A DNA stretch of 64,000 bases, from positions 806,001 to 870,000 of the forward strand of contig NZ_QRDQ01000007.1 in the NCBI RefSeq assembly GCF_003385895.1, in the 5' to 3' direction. The stretch comes from Flavobacterium cutihirudinis. GTDB lineage: Bacteria > Bacteroidota > Bacteroidia > Flavobacteriales > Flavobacteriaceae. This document shows, piece by piece, positions 20,901-27,068 of this stretch (the first letter of the stretch is position 1; each line of letters begins with the position of its first letter). The notes under the pieces were generated by a model. That model saw only the letters and a program-made list of their open reading frames with translations. It was not told where the DNA came from and did not search any database. A program made the position numbers and the translations under genes.

Positions 20901-20918
20901 CAATTTTGCCATACGCAA
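8907..20918 (-). CDS. giant DUF11-repeat T9SS surface adhesin
   Basis: A 4,003-residue secreted repeat protein. A signal peptide (residues ~1-36, ending VNAQ) is followed by about 15 Ig/PKD-like repeats of ~92 residues (to ~1415; recurring AGPDQ and GTWTQxSGP motifs). Then come 19 DUF11 repeats of ~120-135 residues (to ~3905; ADLSLTKTVNNATPLVG, DLLPSGYTF, NGxSQTLQITATVN and the acidic linker DPDSTPNNGVxTEDDYA). The last ~90 residues are a gliding-motility-associated, type B T9SS sorting domain (NEFSPNDDGQNDTF, IFNRWGNIVY, PEGTYFYIL). It is expected to be exported by the Sec and type IX systems and displayed as a long fibre, like SprB. The acidic linkers may bind calcium. A run of five prolines near residue 2735 splits the DUF11 array. 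PorP/SprF and OmpA partners follow in the same operon. Ligand unknown. Confidence 0.93.
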   Translation of the reverse strand: MRMAKLYFFPKITDFSRKACLTIFLLVLANFKVNAQNCTVNAGVLNTTICETDALVLTGNTPSPIIGTVSWTQISGPAVVINSPNSTSTTISGYTGGNTYTFRYSATCSDGILSYQDKVVNVKPITKANAGGNIASCPNSNGTLAIIGNAPQNTGETGRWEIVGANNAGVVINFPNLATSTITLPDTSCGVTTLQWVIEGPEFAPGQRCRTTSQITVTNYGGVKPVSAGPDQTLSNCYTTTQSTNLNATYGGCGLNGQNGQWTFVTGPNTPTIGSPNSNNTSVSNLTEGTYTFRWTVTGPCASGNDLVVIIVPPATQDVTQLPGGDENIFFCDNTINQVTLVAQTPLYAGETVLWTKVSGGSATIVSPTNPTTLVTGISEAGSPYRFRYTLTNNNTGCVFTKDYIVQYNGPTRTIVANNGDDIVGSCNATVFTIPLTVTGTGSNQYRIVSGPALSPLGPFPTALQDTGNSLTLTLTAPGDYTVEFIRKQTGALTVECDYGFDTINILVSGDPTPSNAGTDVNLPCGDTSTLLSGVSTDDGLHFWSQLSGPNTAVIADNFAVDTQVSGLISGSYVFQYITKGGGATCGFSVSTVTVNVSSSSIDNVNAGQDQVVCADSQVPLSAIPADPGEIGTWSQISGPDTITFSNVNDPNAIASGFLTPNATYELQWSVGYLNPGPSCGSAVTDNVIISTSNLLAPTPSDAGPDTCYSSGTTTFNLSGNTTLPTEFGTWTVIPSNGVIIDNENDPNTSVTVPGNGTYIFTWTIVSRFRTCLPSESRVKVTVAETPPTADAGPDQEICGTTLTMAATQSGGSTGTWTRISGVGNYTISDIHDPNAVFTFSYSGYYIFRWTVDANICGQDFDDINLTIGIPPNQAAAGPDQNICNNSSVTMAGSAYDSFFELGQWSVLTGAPNQPTIVDPSNPNTVINGLIAGTYTFRWTVTAKSIFLCSGSFDDMIVIVDPAANAGPDQTACDVTSIQLKASDNSRGTWTLTSKTEPSPNVVITQSPSDSYIANATVVPGNSYVFTFTTIPTTFPNGASCAGTSDSVNVTIYSGASIDPNAGPDQTLCIDDLPVVGVVNMAGNAPPTDVTTAVWRFVNQPAGSQAEIDDENLPTTTISKMTTPGLYILEWVFESNNCRTLSDIVRIQMNAPPSTANAGPDDTVACQTSYQTAAVPPAVGIGTWTITTQPAGSNAIINNPNSPVTTLSNVILGTYVLTWTVTNGPHTSPSLCQPSSDTVTIIFNDTPPSIANAGPDQEYCDVDSFSMNAVPVTSGKGTWTQTSGPPANIASPESPTSLMLGIVPGTYVFKWTTTTVNNNGCTSTDSVTITVYDTPSTANAGIDQVVPQFTPINLNAVAPTVGTGNWTQTAGPSTIGFTDPTSPTSAVTGTIPGIYTLQWSVTNGNCPPSTDTMRLTILAVADLELTKTVTPTTGSVGDIVTFNIDVYNNNNAQGGTVTATNVAVRDHIPTGFIIVPGSVTSAGQYNVGDNTITWTGLTIPSGSILHLTFKATISPIASYVNSAEVIASDQFDPDSTPNNGIATEDDQDSASIILDVADLSLQKTVSPTSVSINDNVIFTIRVTNSGPNNATGITVSDHLPPGYTYVSDNGGGKYNNATGIWNVGNLNNGNSLALQITAKVNVVSTLSNYINTAEIQTAKQKDPDSTPGNGLPEDDMASANITLKSADLELTKAVAPTSGAAGDEVEFTVTVLNNGPGNATGVSVQDVIPEGFTLIPGSVSNNGFYNIATATITWQGLTIANAGTLNLTFRAIVNPLGGYLNTAQITASDLADPDSVPNNDDGDQSEDDEDNAPFTFIGPTADLSLIKRVVTGNTSAVIGSQISFELIITNSGPNTTTGVLVQDLIPSGYEFVNYSSSAGLYENTFGIWNVGTIASGVSESLIIDVKVLPTGNYVNTAQVTASSLPDPNSAPNNDDGDQSEDDEDSATITPIQPAADLSLTKTVSNPTPLVGSFVTFQIITTNSGPQDAANVTVTDLLPSGYTYSSFNATSGTYDSTTGIWSLDILKNTESETLQITAIVNATGDYTNIAEVTTSDTPDPDSTPNNGITTEDDYGTATTVPVPQLSDLSLTKTVNNAAPVVGSEVTFEIIVTNNGPQDNNAVQVTDLLPSGYTFTGYRISTGTYDSATGVWHVGNLVNGDSETLQLLATVNATGNYTNSAEVTGADLSDPDSTPNNGVNTEDDYAEVSTVPVPQSADLSITKTVSNATPLVGSQVTFSIQVSNAGPQATTGITVTDLLPSGYTYVSYTSTSGSYNPSTGLWTAGALLNGATQTLQITATVNSTGTYLNSAEVTASDLPDPDSTPNNGVTTEDDYATATVTPTSQASDLSLTKTVNNATPLIGSSVTFEIVVTNNGPQDNTGVQVTDLLPSGYTFSGYTVSTGTFNSTSGIWSVGNLNNGTSQTLQITATVNATGDYLNIAEVTAADQQDPDSTPNNAVTTEDDYATATVTPTSQASDLSLTKTVNNATPLVGSTVTFEIVVTNSGPQDNTGVQVSDLLPTGYTFSGYTVSTGTFNSTTGVWSVGNLNNGTSQTLQITAIVNATGDYLNFAEVTAANQQDPDSTPNNGVTTEDDYATATVTPTALSSDLSLTKTVNNTNPIVDTEITFELVITNSGPQDNTGVQVTDLLPVGFAFTRYTVSTGTYDATTGLWNIGNLRNGQSESLQIAAIANAVGNFINRAEVTAADLSDPDSTPNNGAILEDDYAIARVATRADTPPPPPVSDLSLTKTVNNATPLVGSQVTFEVIITNSGKDDNENVEVTDLLPSGYTLTGYTVSTGTYTPATGLWVVGNIINGKSETLQITATVNATGDYLNIAEITAADFEDPDSLPNNGVTTEDDYATATTTPIAQSADLSLTKTVNNATPLVGAQVTFEVVVTNNGPQNTTGVTVTDLLPTGYTFNSYSATTGTYNNSTGLWTVGSIANGGSYTLQITATVNSTGTYLNSAEVTASDISDPDSTQNNGSNSEDDYAEVSTAPIQQSSDLSLTKTVNNATPLVGAQVTFEVVVTNNGPQDNTGVQVTDLLPTGYTFNEFTVSTGTYNSTTGIWTIGNLNNGQSQTLQITATANITGDYINIAEISAANLPDPDSTPNNGVATEDDYATATTTPIAQSANLSLTKTVNNAIPLIGSSVTFEVIITNNGPQDTAGVEVTDLLPTGYTFGSYTATKGTYNATTGKWIIGSLINGDAQTLQITAVVNPNGPYNNVAEVTASNLLDPNSTPNNGVVTEDDYATATTTPIAPVADLSLTKFVVGGNLNPIFGATVTFEITVRNSGPHDATGVSVKDLLPSGYEYVVYSATTGQYANSTGVWNIGTIPNGESETLLVGVKVNRTGDYNNTAEIYSSNEHDPDSTPNNNVAGEDDQDAQLVTPVPAVTDLSIEKSVVGNNLTPAIGSQIAFTITVTNDGPSTSTGVTIKDILPPGYQYLFYNSTSGSYDPTTGIWTPGTILSGNSHTLLINALVKVPTNTLNEYLNIAEIMTSDQFDPDSTPGNGVVTEDDYDSIFVTPVIVMADLSISKTALNANATYDVGSTVIFTVTVKNDGPATTSGVSVKDLLPPGFKYVTSSPTSGLYNYITGVWNVGVVTAGNDESLDIYTTVNPPTGAAGEYTNTTEIIASNLPDPDSTPNNGVVTEDDYDSLQINIAVADLSLDKTVSNKNANVDEVITFTLQLNNEGPSTATGVNVDDIIPLGYRNITNISNGGIFSNNTIKWDNLTVPIGGITLTYQVTVANPTGLDHNDYLNMAQVTASNQFDPDSKPNNDNGDQSEDDEDSEFINIPSTDIAINKEVDKTDVPMYSSVIFTVTAENLGNLTATNVEVKDLLPKGYELESATATSGTYNGTTGIWTIPSVLPKESQVLTLNVKVVDFKDYLNIAHLNSMDQIDTNSTNNEDSATVSPNCLKIWNEFSPNDDGQNDTFYIDCITQYPNNKLEIFNRWGNIVYYKQGYDNTWDGKAEGSAKTLPEGTYFYILDLGDGSPKTSGWLYLK
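12700..15060 (-). repeat. near-identical DUF11 repeat units
   Basis: Tandem ~360-390 bp units inside the adhesin gene, strongest at 13141-13500 versus 13501-13860, where the two blocks differ at only scattered positions over a 360-bp period. Such DNA similarity marks recent duplication or gene conversion and makes this segment prone to copy-number change and assembly error. Confidence 0.85.
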
Positions 20919-21273
20919 TCAGAATCTAAAGGCGGATATAAAGATTAAATAACCACCTACTATTATTAATTAATGATGATGTGTATTTAATTTGCTGATG
21001 CAACGATAAATGACTGGGGGATATCTCAAAGTTATTAAAACAAAGCGTAAAAAAACTTTTATTGATGTTTCATATTAGAAAATGAAACATGAAAATGCAT
21101 AATGAAACAAAAAAAAGGCTCAAATTTTAACTTATCTGCATGAAAAATAGTTTTTGAGACTATTTTTTTGAAAGTTTCTAACCACCACATACGGAAGTCA
21201 TTATTAGTTAAGGTAAACACAAGAGATTATCTTTTTAGTTCTATTTTTGTAGCTGAAAATTTAATAAAGAAGT
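20919..21273. other. divergent intergenic region with dyad repeats
   Basis: Holds the upstream region of the adhesin operon (minus) and of the nucleosidase (plus). ATGTTTCAT (21065-21073) and ATGAAACAT (21082-21090) form a 9-bp dyad, with another ATGAAACA at about 21101-21109. A second dyad, AAAAATAGT (21143-21151) and ACTATTTTT (21159-21167), lies further right. These could be operator or mRNA-leader elements. A plus-strand -7 element TATTTTTG is at 21242-21249. No gene was seen. Confidence 0.5.
21242..21249 (+). promoter_or_regulatory. -7 element of the nucleosidase gene
   Basis: TATTTTTG matches TAnnTTTG and lies 24 nt before the ATG at 21274. I see no clear -33 TTTG. Confidence 0.45.
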
Positions 21274-21864
21274 ATGATTAATATAAATGAGGAATTTTCA
21301 TTTCCTTTTGAAAATGTACTATTTTCTTTTGCTTTGGAATCAGAAGCAGCCGATGTCTTTGAAAATTACAATTCATTAATAACAGGGATAGGAAAAGTAA
21401 ACGCAGCTTATGAACTGACTAAGGCTATAAACTATAAAAGACCATCCTTAATCGTTAATTTAGGATCAGCAGGAAGCAATTTTTTTAAGAAAGGAGATGT
21501 AGTTTGTTGTACACGTTTTATTCAAAGAGATATGGATGTGCGACCATTGGGATATGAGCTATATGAAACACCGCTATCAGGATTACCACCAGTGTTGGAA
21601 TACGGTTTAAAGATGGATGGATTACAGGAAGGAATCTGCGGATCGGGTGATAGTTTTGAAATGGGACATTCTACCGTTTTATATAATGTGGTAGACATGG
21701 AAGCCTATGTTTTGGCAATGATTGCAATGAAAGAGAAAATCCCGTTTTTATGTCTTAAATATATTTCTGATGGAGCCGATGATAACGCTGCTGAAGATTG
21801 GATTGTTCAGGTTCATAAAGCGGCAAAGGCGTTTGAAAGTATTTTAAACTTAAATGAAAAATAA
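21274..21864 (+). CDS. MTA/SAH nucleosidase-like phosphorylase-fold protein
   Basis: A 196-residue cytoplasmic protein of the PNP/UDP phosphorylase-1 superfamily, closest in pattern to 5'-methylthioadenosine/S-adenosylhomocysteine nucleosidases. The family signatures are visible: GIGKVNAAY (residues ~38-46), NLGSAGS (~62-68), GSGDSFE (~122-128), then DMEAYVLA (~144-151, the ribose-binding Met-Glu and adjacent residues) and KYISDGADD (the catalytic Asp region). It is shorter than MtnN (about 230 residues). The substrate is therefore probable rather than certain: it should hydrolyse a purine nucleoside thioether in the activated methyl cycle. It is monocistronic, ended by the terminator at 21891-21924. 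Confidence 0.75.
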   Translation: MININEEFSFPFENVLFSFALESEAADVFENYNSLITGIGKVNAAYELTKAINYKRPSLIVNLGSAGSNFFKKGDVVCCTRFIQRDMDVRPLGYELYETPLSGLPPVLEYGLKMDGLQEGICGSGDSFEMGHSTVLYNVVDMEAYVLAMIAMKEKIPFLCLKYISDGADDNAAEDWIVQVHKAAKAFESILNLNEK

Positions 21865-21890
21865 ACAGATTTAATACATTATTAAAAAAA

Positions 21891-21924
21891 AACAAAGGCT
21901 GAAATTTTGATTTCGGCCTTTGTT
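21891..21924 (+). terminator. terminator of the nucleosidase gene
   Basis: A 14-bp stem (AACAAAGGCTGAAA with TTTCGGCCTTTGTT, one G-T pair) around loop TTTTGA, ending in a T-rich run. Confidence 0.85.
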
Positions 21925-22058
21925 TTTTGTTGTGGATCACTACAAATCAGGGCATTTTCCTTTAAGAAAAAAATAACAGAAACAGATTCAATTCTAATGT
22001 TATTTTAATGTAGCTCCGACGATTTCGTCCTAACTTGCGCCCTCTTAAATACAGGAAA

Positions 22059-22463
22059 ATGTTGCACACAATCAAAAATAGTATCTTATGCAAATGCGTA
22101 CACGCATTGCTAATTGGGTACTTTTTAATGAGCAGCATTAACATGTCTGGTACTTTTTCACGATTAATAAATAATTATTCTGTAGAGAATACCTTTAAAG
22201 GAATGACCTGTAATTTGCTAAAAAAAATCTTCAAATGTGATGGTATTCCTGAAGAGTTAGACGACTATGAAACAAAAGATACCAAAACAACAAAACTGGC
22301 AAAAGGAATTCCATTATTAGAATACCTAGTGCCAATAGATGCTTCTGTACCTGGATTGTATTTTAAAATGGGATCAAAAGGTAAAAACTACATCGACAAT
22401 CCAATATTTTCATTTGGGTTTCACGGCAAAATTCATTTGCGACCTCCGCGAGTTATTATATAA
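22059..22463 (+). CDS. small secreted protein with PP tail, heads ABC operon
   Basis: Unrecognised 134-residue protein. I chose ATG 22059 over the upstream TTG because a -7-like element (TAACTTG, 22031-22037) overlaps the TTG. The N-terminus has a basic start and one hydrophobic segment (VHALLIGYFLMSSI), consistent with a signal or anchor. A Cys pair (TCNLLKKIFKC) and an acidic patch follow. The C-terminus ends HLRPPRVII, closely resembling the tails of the small proteins at 36937-37308 (VFKPPIFSC) and 55851-56228 (LFRPPIA), which also head metal or transport operons. It lies 102 nt upstream of a secretion ABC transporter in the same direction. Function unknown. Confidence 0.6.
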   Translation: MLHTIKNSILCKCVHALLIGYFLMSSINMSGTFSRLINNYSVENTFKGMTCNLLKKIFKCDGIPEELDDYETKDTKTTKLAKGIPLLEYLVPIDASVPGLYFKMGSKGKNYIDNPIFSFGFHGKIHLRPPRVII

Positions 22464-22565
22464 ATGCTTAAATTTGTTTGTATTAGGATAAGTTCTTACA
22501 TCCTTAATACGGTATTTACCGTATATTAATATCTATCATTTAATCTTGTATTTATATATAAATTT

Positions 22566-24221
22566 ATGACACCTTTCAAACGTTTTATAAATTTACTTAC
22601 ACTGGAAAAGCGCGATGTTTATCAAATTATATTCTATGCTGCTTTTGCCGGGTTAGTAAACCTTTCTTTGCCTTTAGGAATTCAGGCTATTATTAATTTT
22701 ATTCAAAGCGGACAACTTAGCGTTTCCTGGATTGTTTTGGTGATTCTCGTTACCATTGGAGTTGGGTTTGGCGGAGTTTTGAATATTTTGCAGCTTCGGA
22801 TTGTAGAAAATCTCCAACAACGCATTTTTGTTCGCTCTTCGTTTGAATTTGCGTACAGAATGCCTTTAATTAAATTTAAAGAAATGTATTCTGAATATGC
22901 ACCCGAAAAAGCAAACCGCTTTTTTGATACGCTGATGGTTCAGAAGGGAACTGCAAAGTTATTACTGGACTTTTGTACCGCTTTTCTTCAGGTAAGTTTC
23001 GGAATCATATTATTGGTTTTGTACCATTCTTTCTTTATGGTAATTGGACTTCTGTTTATTGCTATTTTGTATATCATTTTTAAATTTTCATATAAAGATG
23101 GTCTAGAAACGAGCCTTAATGAATCCAAGTTTAAATACAAAGTTGCAGCCTGGATTCAAGAGATAGCTAGAAATCGTGACAGCTTCCGCCAAAAAGGAGG
23201 ATTCGATTATGCGCTTGAACGCAATGACGGTTATGTCTCACAATATGTAAATTACCGCGAAAAGCATTTTCAGGTAATGAAAAAACAATACATTCAGCTT
23301 ACTATTTTTAAAATTATTGTTACTGCTGCCTTATTGTCAATTGGAGGTTTTTTGGTAATTCATCATCAAATGAACATTGGGCAGTTTGTAGCAGCTGAAA
23401 TTGTTATTGTACTTTTAATTAATTCGGTCGAAAAAATAATCTTTGGTTTAGAATCATTTTACGATGTTTTGACTTCTGTTGAAAAGATCGGACAAGTTAC
23501 AGACATGGAGATTTCATCTATTCCGCAAACGTCAAAAGTTAGCGAAACCGGAATTACAATTGAAACCGAAAGTATCGCCTACAATTATCCAAGCCACAAT
23601 AAAAAGTCGCTCAAAAATATCAATCTGAAAATTAATCAGGGAGAGAAAATTTTGATAAGAGGAGCAAATGGCGCAGGAAAAAGTACATTATTACGATTAC
23701 TTTCCGGTTTTCTTGAGCCAGAAAGCGGTACAATGTATGTGACCGATAACTTTATGAATCGTCTTGACGAAGAAAGCTACAGAGCGCAATCTGGTACTTT
23801 CTTGCAAGGAGATACACTATTTGCAGGAACAATAAAAGAAAATATTCTTTTTGGAAACGAAGCCATCAACAATGATGATTTAAAATGGGCTTTGGATAAT
23901 GTTGGTCTGACACCGGATATTAAAACTTTTCCAAATGGTCTTGAACATCAAATTAACCCCGGCGGACTTGAGCTTTCGGCTTCAGATGTTCAGAAGATTC
24001 TTTTGGCAAGAAGTATTGTTCACAAACCTAATATCTTATTTCTCGAAGATCCTGTTGATAAAATGGACGAATTGACGTCAGGAAAAATTGTCGATTTCTT
24101 ACTTGCCGAAGAAAATAACTGGACTGTGGTCGTAACTTCTAAAAATGATATTTGGAAGACAAAATGCGAACGCATGATCACAATCGATGATGGGAAAATT
24201 AGTAACGACATAAAGCTATAA
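22566..24221 (+). CDS. ABC exporter, degenerate ATPase motifs
   Basis: A 551-residue fused membrane-ATPase half-transporter resembling type I secretion (HlyB-like) exporters without a peptidase domain. Residues 1-~310 hold about six membrane helices. The nucleotide domain has an intact Walker A GANGAGKST (near 366-374) and Walker B ILFLEDP (near 490). The signature reads LSASDVQ instead of LSGGQ (near 469), and the switch-His position reads VVTSKND instead of VVTHxxx. Both replacements remove residues normally needed for efficient hydrolysis. It is followed after 2 nt by an HlyD adaptor and then a TolC-like channel, so the three should span both membranes. Cargo unknown. Confidence 0.85.
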   Translation: MTPFKRFINLLTLEKRDVYQIIFYAAFAGLVNLSLPLGIQAIINFIQSGQLSVSWIVLVILVTIGVGFGGVLNILQLRIVENLQQRIFVRSSFEFAYRMPLIKFKEMYSEYAPEKANRFFDTLMVQKGTAKLLLDFCTAFLQVSFGIILLVLYHSFFMVIGLLFIAILYIIFKFSYKDGLETSLNESKFKYKVAAWIQEIARNRDSFRQKGGFDYALERNDGYVSQYVNYREKHFQVMKKQYIQLTIFKIIVTAALLSIGGFLVIHHQMNIGQFVAAEIVIVLLINSVEKIIFGLESFYDVLTSVEKIGQVTDMEISSIPQTSKVSETGITIETESIAYNYPSHNKKSLKNINLKINQGEKILIRGANGAGKSTLLRLLSGFLEPESGTMYVTDNFMNRLDEESYRAQSGTFLQGDTLFAGTIKENILFGNEAINNDDLKWALDNVGLTPDIKTFPNGLEHQINPGGLELSASDVQKILLARSIVHKPNILFLEDPVDKMDELTSGKIVDFLLAEENNWTVVVTSKNDIWKTKCERMITIDDGKISNDIKL

Positions 24222-24223
24222 TC

Positions 24224-25579
24224 ATGCTCAATATATCTAAAGATAATAATATACTTATAACTGAGGGCAAGTACAAATCTATAACCAGTGTTGCCAAAAG
24301 ACCACATTACAAAATTCTGAACAGAGTAATCATCGGATTTTTATTGTTTTGCGTGGCCTGTTTGTTTTTACCATGGACCCAAAATATTTCAGGAATTGGT
24401 TCTGTTACAACATTAAAACCAGATCAAAGACCGCAGACTGTTCACAATACTATAGCCGGAAGAATCGAGAAATGGTACGTGCAGGAAGGTGATTTTGTAA
24501 AAAAGGGCGATACCATTGTGTTTATTTCCGAAATAAAAGAAGATTATCTTGATCCCAATTTGGTTGGCAATACTAAAGAACAGGTTGATGCTAAAAAAAT
24601 GGCGGTTGAATCGTATGGAGATAAAGTAAGCTCTCTTGATGTTCAGGCGAAATCATTAAATACGGAACGAGAACTGAAATTGCAGCAGGCGCAAAACAAA
24701 ATAAAACAAGCGCAACTAAAAATCAAAAGCGACAGTATGGATCTTGTGGCGATTAAAACACAATTACGAATAGCAAAAACACAATTCGACCGTTCGACAG
24801 CGCTTAACAAAGAAGGTTTAAAACCACTTACTGATGTAGAACAGAAAAGATTAAAACTTCAGGAAGCTGAAGCTTATATCATTACGCAGCAAAACAAACT
24901 ATTGAGCAGTAAAAATGAATTGATTAATGCTAAAGTAGAAATAAACAGAATTACAGCAGAATATGCTGAAAAAATATCGAAATCAAGAAGCGATAAGTTT
25001 ACAGCTCTTAGCACACAATACGATACAAAAGCTCAGGTAAATAAGTTGGAGAATCAATATACAAATTACCGTCTTAGAAATGGGTTGTATTATATTACGG
25101 CTCCACAAAGTGGTTATGTAAACCGTGCCTTATTGGCAGGTTTGGGAGAAACGATTAAAGAAGGAACTCCAATTGTGAGTATTATGCCAGCAAGTTACGA
25201 TATTGCTGTAGAAACGTATGTTGACCCTATTGACCTTCCGTTAGTGCATCGTGGTGCAAAAGTTCGTGTTTGGTTCGATGGTTGGCCAAGAATTGTATTT
25301 TCAGGCTGGCCGGGATTATCGTACGGAACATACGGAGGAAAAGTGGTGGCAATCGAGAACTTTATAAGTGCAAACGGAAAATACAGAGTACTTATTTCTC
25401 CTGATGGCCCTGACAATAAATGGCCAAAAGAATTAAGTATTGGTGCCGGAGCACAAAGTATTGCTTTATTAGAAACGGTTTCAGTTGGATATGAAATATG
25501 GCGTAATCTAAATGGTTTCCCACCAAATTATTACAAGTCAGACGAAAAGGAGGCGAAAGATGGAAAGGATAAAAAATAA
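24224..25579 (+). CDS. HlyD-family membrane fusion protein
   Basis: A 451-residue periplasmic adaptor linking the ABC exporter to the outer-membrane channel. A short cytoplasmic N-terminus and one membrane helix (residues ~36-52) are followed by a lipoyl/barrel-sandwich half (VHNTIAGRIEKWYVQEGDFVKKGD, ~75-100). A long helical hairpin (~120-280) is very rich in Lys, Gln and Leu. The second lipoyl half is TAPQSGYVNRALLAGLGETIKEG, and a beta-barrel domain follows. Length and order are normal for the family. It starts 2 nt after the ABC gene and its end overlaps the TolC start by 20 nt. Confidence 0.88.
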   Translation: MLNISKDNNILITEGKYKSITSVAKRPHYKILNRVIIGFLLFCVACLFLPWTQNISGIGSVTTLKPDQRPQTVHNTIAGRIEKWYVQEGDFVKKGDTIVFISEIKEDYLDPNLVGNTKEQVDAKKMAVESYGDKVSSLDVQAKSLNTERELKLQQAQNKIKQAQLKIKSDSMDLVAIKTQLRIAKTQFDRSTALNKEGLKPLTDVEQKRLKLQEAEAYIITQQNKLLSSKNELINAKVEINRITAEYAEKISKSRSDKFTALSTQYDTKAQVNKLENQYTNYRLRNGLYYITAPQSGYVNRALLAGLGETIKEGTPIVSIMPASYDIAVETYVDPIDLPLVHRGAKVRVWFDGWPRIVFSGWPGLSYGTYGGKVVAIENFISANGKYRVLISPDGPDNKWPKELSIGAGAQSIALLETVSVGYEIWRNLNGFPPNYYKSDEKEAKDGKDKK

Positions 25580-26978
25580 ATTAAAGTACACTGTACAGCT
25601 GTTTACAGTTTTGTTTTTATTCTGTTTTTCAGTTTCGTACGGTCAGGATTTTAATAAAGAAGAACTCAGTTACAGTGAATTTTTAGGATATGTAAAAAAA
25701 TACCATCCGCTGGTAAAACAGGCAAATCTTGAAATAACGAATGCTCAGGCAGCGTTGATGGTGGCGCGTGGTGGATTTGATCCTAAAATTGAAGTCGATT
25801 ACAGTAAAAAGGAATTTAAAGGAACTGAATATTACTCGTTACTAAACAGCAGTTTCAAAATTCCGACTTGGTATGGAGTTGAGATAAAAGCAGGATTTGA
25901 TGAAACCGATGGTCAATATTACAATCCGCAGAATAAAACGCCAGAAGCGGGTTTAACATCATTGGGAGTAAGTGTAGCATTGGGACAAGGTATGTTTATA
26001 AATCAGCGTATGGCCGATGTTAGAGAAGGAAAACTGCAGCTGAAATTAAGTGATGCACAACGAAAACTAAAAGCAATTGAAGTTTTATATAAAGCAAGCG
26101 AAGCTTATTTTGAGTGGCGAAAAAGTTATAATGAAGCACAACTTTACAGAAGTTATCTTGGCTATGCCAGTACACGTTTTGAAGGTGTAAAAAAGCTTAT
26201 CGAACTTGGAGATTCTCCTGCGATTGATAGTGTTGAAGCCGGAATTACGGTACGAAACAGACAATTAAATGTGGAGAATGGTAACTTGAAATTAGCTAAA
26301 GCCAAATTGTATCTGTCTAATTATTTATGGATTGAGAATGTTCCCGTTGAACTGGATGATCTTGTAAAACCAGAACAAAATTTGATTCAGACTTTGGAAG
26401 GAACTCTTAGAACGGATGCCATGTTGGTAGATGTGCAATCATTAGAAACACATCCTAAAATTCAGGCTTTGGAAACCAAAATGGATATGTTGGAAATTGG
26501 CAGAAAGCTTAAAGCGAATTCATTGCTTCCAAAGTTAAATGTTGGCTACAATTATCTTTCCGAGCCTTCTTATTTTGGTACTTTCAACGCTGATGATTAT
26601 AAATTTAATGTTGATTTCAGCATTCCGATTTTCCTGAGAAAGGAGAGAGGAAGCCTCAGAATGGCGAAACTGAAAATTCAGGATTTAAAGTTCGATATCG
26701 ATCAGCAAAGACTGGAACTTAAAAACAAAATAAAAGCACAACAAACTGAAATTGCCTCTTTAAAAAGACAAAAAACGGTAATTGACAATTTGGTTAAAGA
26801 TTATATGACAATGCTAAACTCTGAAGAGAAATTGTTTTCATTTGGTGAAAGCTCCATTTTCCTGATCAATTCCAGAGAAAACAATTTGGTAAGCGCAAAA
26901 TTGTCACAGATTAGTATTGAGAATCAGTTTTATATCTCAAATGCCGAATTGTATAAAATCCTTGCAAATCCTGATTAA
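25560..26978 (+). CDS. TolC-family outer-membrane efflux protein
   Basis: Outer-membrane channel component, 472 residues from the chosen start. I use ATG 25560 because it is preceded by an unusually good Shine-Dalgarno, AAGGAGG at 25547-25553, six bases upstream, and it gives a clean signal peptide ending SVSYGQ; the open frame continues 48 nt further upstream. The alpha-helical TolC repeats are visible as long amphipathic helices with the pattern YxEFLGYVKKYHPLVKQANLEI and, in the second half, a matching segment near THPKIQALETKMD. It completes the tripartite ABC-HlyD-TolC system. A strong terminator follows. Confidence 0.85.
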   Translation: MERIKNKLKYTVQLFTVLFLFCFSVSYGQDFNKEELSYSEFLGYVKKYHPLVKQANLEITNAQAALMVARGGFDPKIEVDYSKKEFKGTEYYSLLNSSFKIPTWYGVEIKAGFDETDGQYYNPQNKTPEAGLTSLGVSVALGQGMFINQRMADVREGKLQLKLSDAQRKLKAIEVLYKASEAYFEWRKSYNEAQLYRSYLGYASTRFEGVKKLIELGDSPAIDSVEAGITVRNRQLNVENGNLKLAKAKLYLSNYLWIENVPVELDDLVKPEQNLIQTLEGTLRTDAMLVDVQSLETHPKIQALETKMDMLEIGRKLKANSLLPKLNVGYNYLSEPSYFGTFNADDYKFNVDFSIPIFLRKERGSLRMAKLKIQDLKFDIDQQRLELKNKIKAQQTEIASLKRQKTVIDNLVKDYMTMLNSEEKLFSFGESSIFLINSRENNLVSAKLSQISIENQFYISNAELYKILANPD

Positions 26979-27009
26979 GCGATCACTTTAATTTTAGTTA
27001 TTTAAAAAG

Positions 27010-27039
27010 AAACAGCAGCAAAATATTTTGCTGCTGTTT
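27010..27039. terminator. bidirectional terminator, TolC / copD
   Basis: A perfect 30-nt palindrome (AAACAGCAGCAAAAT and its complement) between converging genes. Confidence 0.85.
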
Positions 27040-27068
27040 TGATTTATAGAAGTTTTAAATTAAAATTA

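Noticed and set aside
8907..20918. Naming the giant gene sprB
   Set aside because: Architecture (Ig/PKD plus DUF11) and size differ from SprB; only the C-terminal domain and partner genes are shared in type.
21143..21167. Intrinsic terminator
   Set aside because: No transcript is expected to end there from either side; more likely an operator or leader structure.
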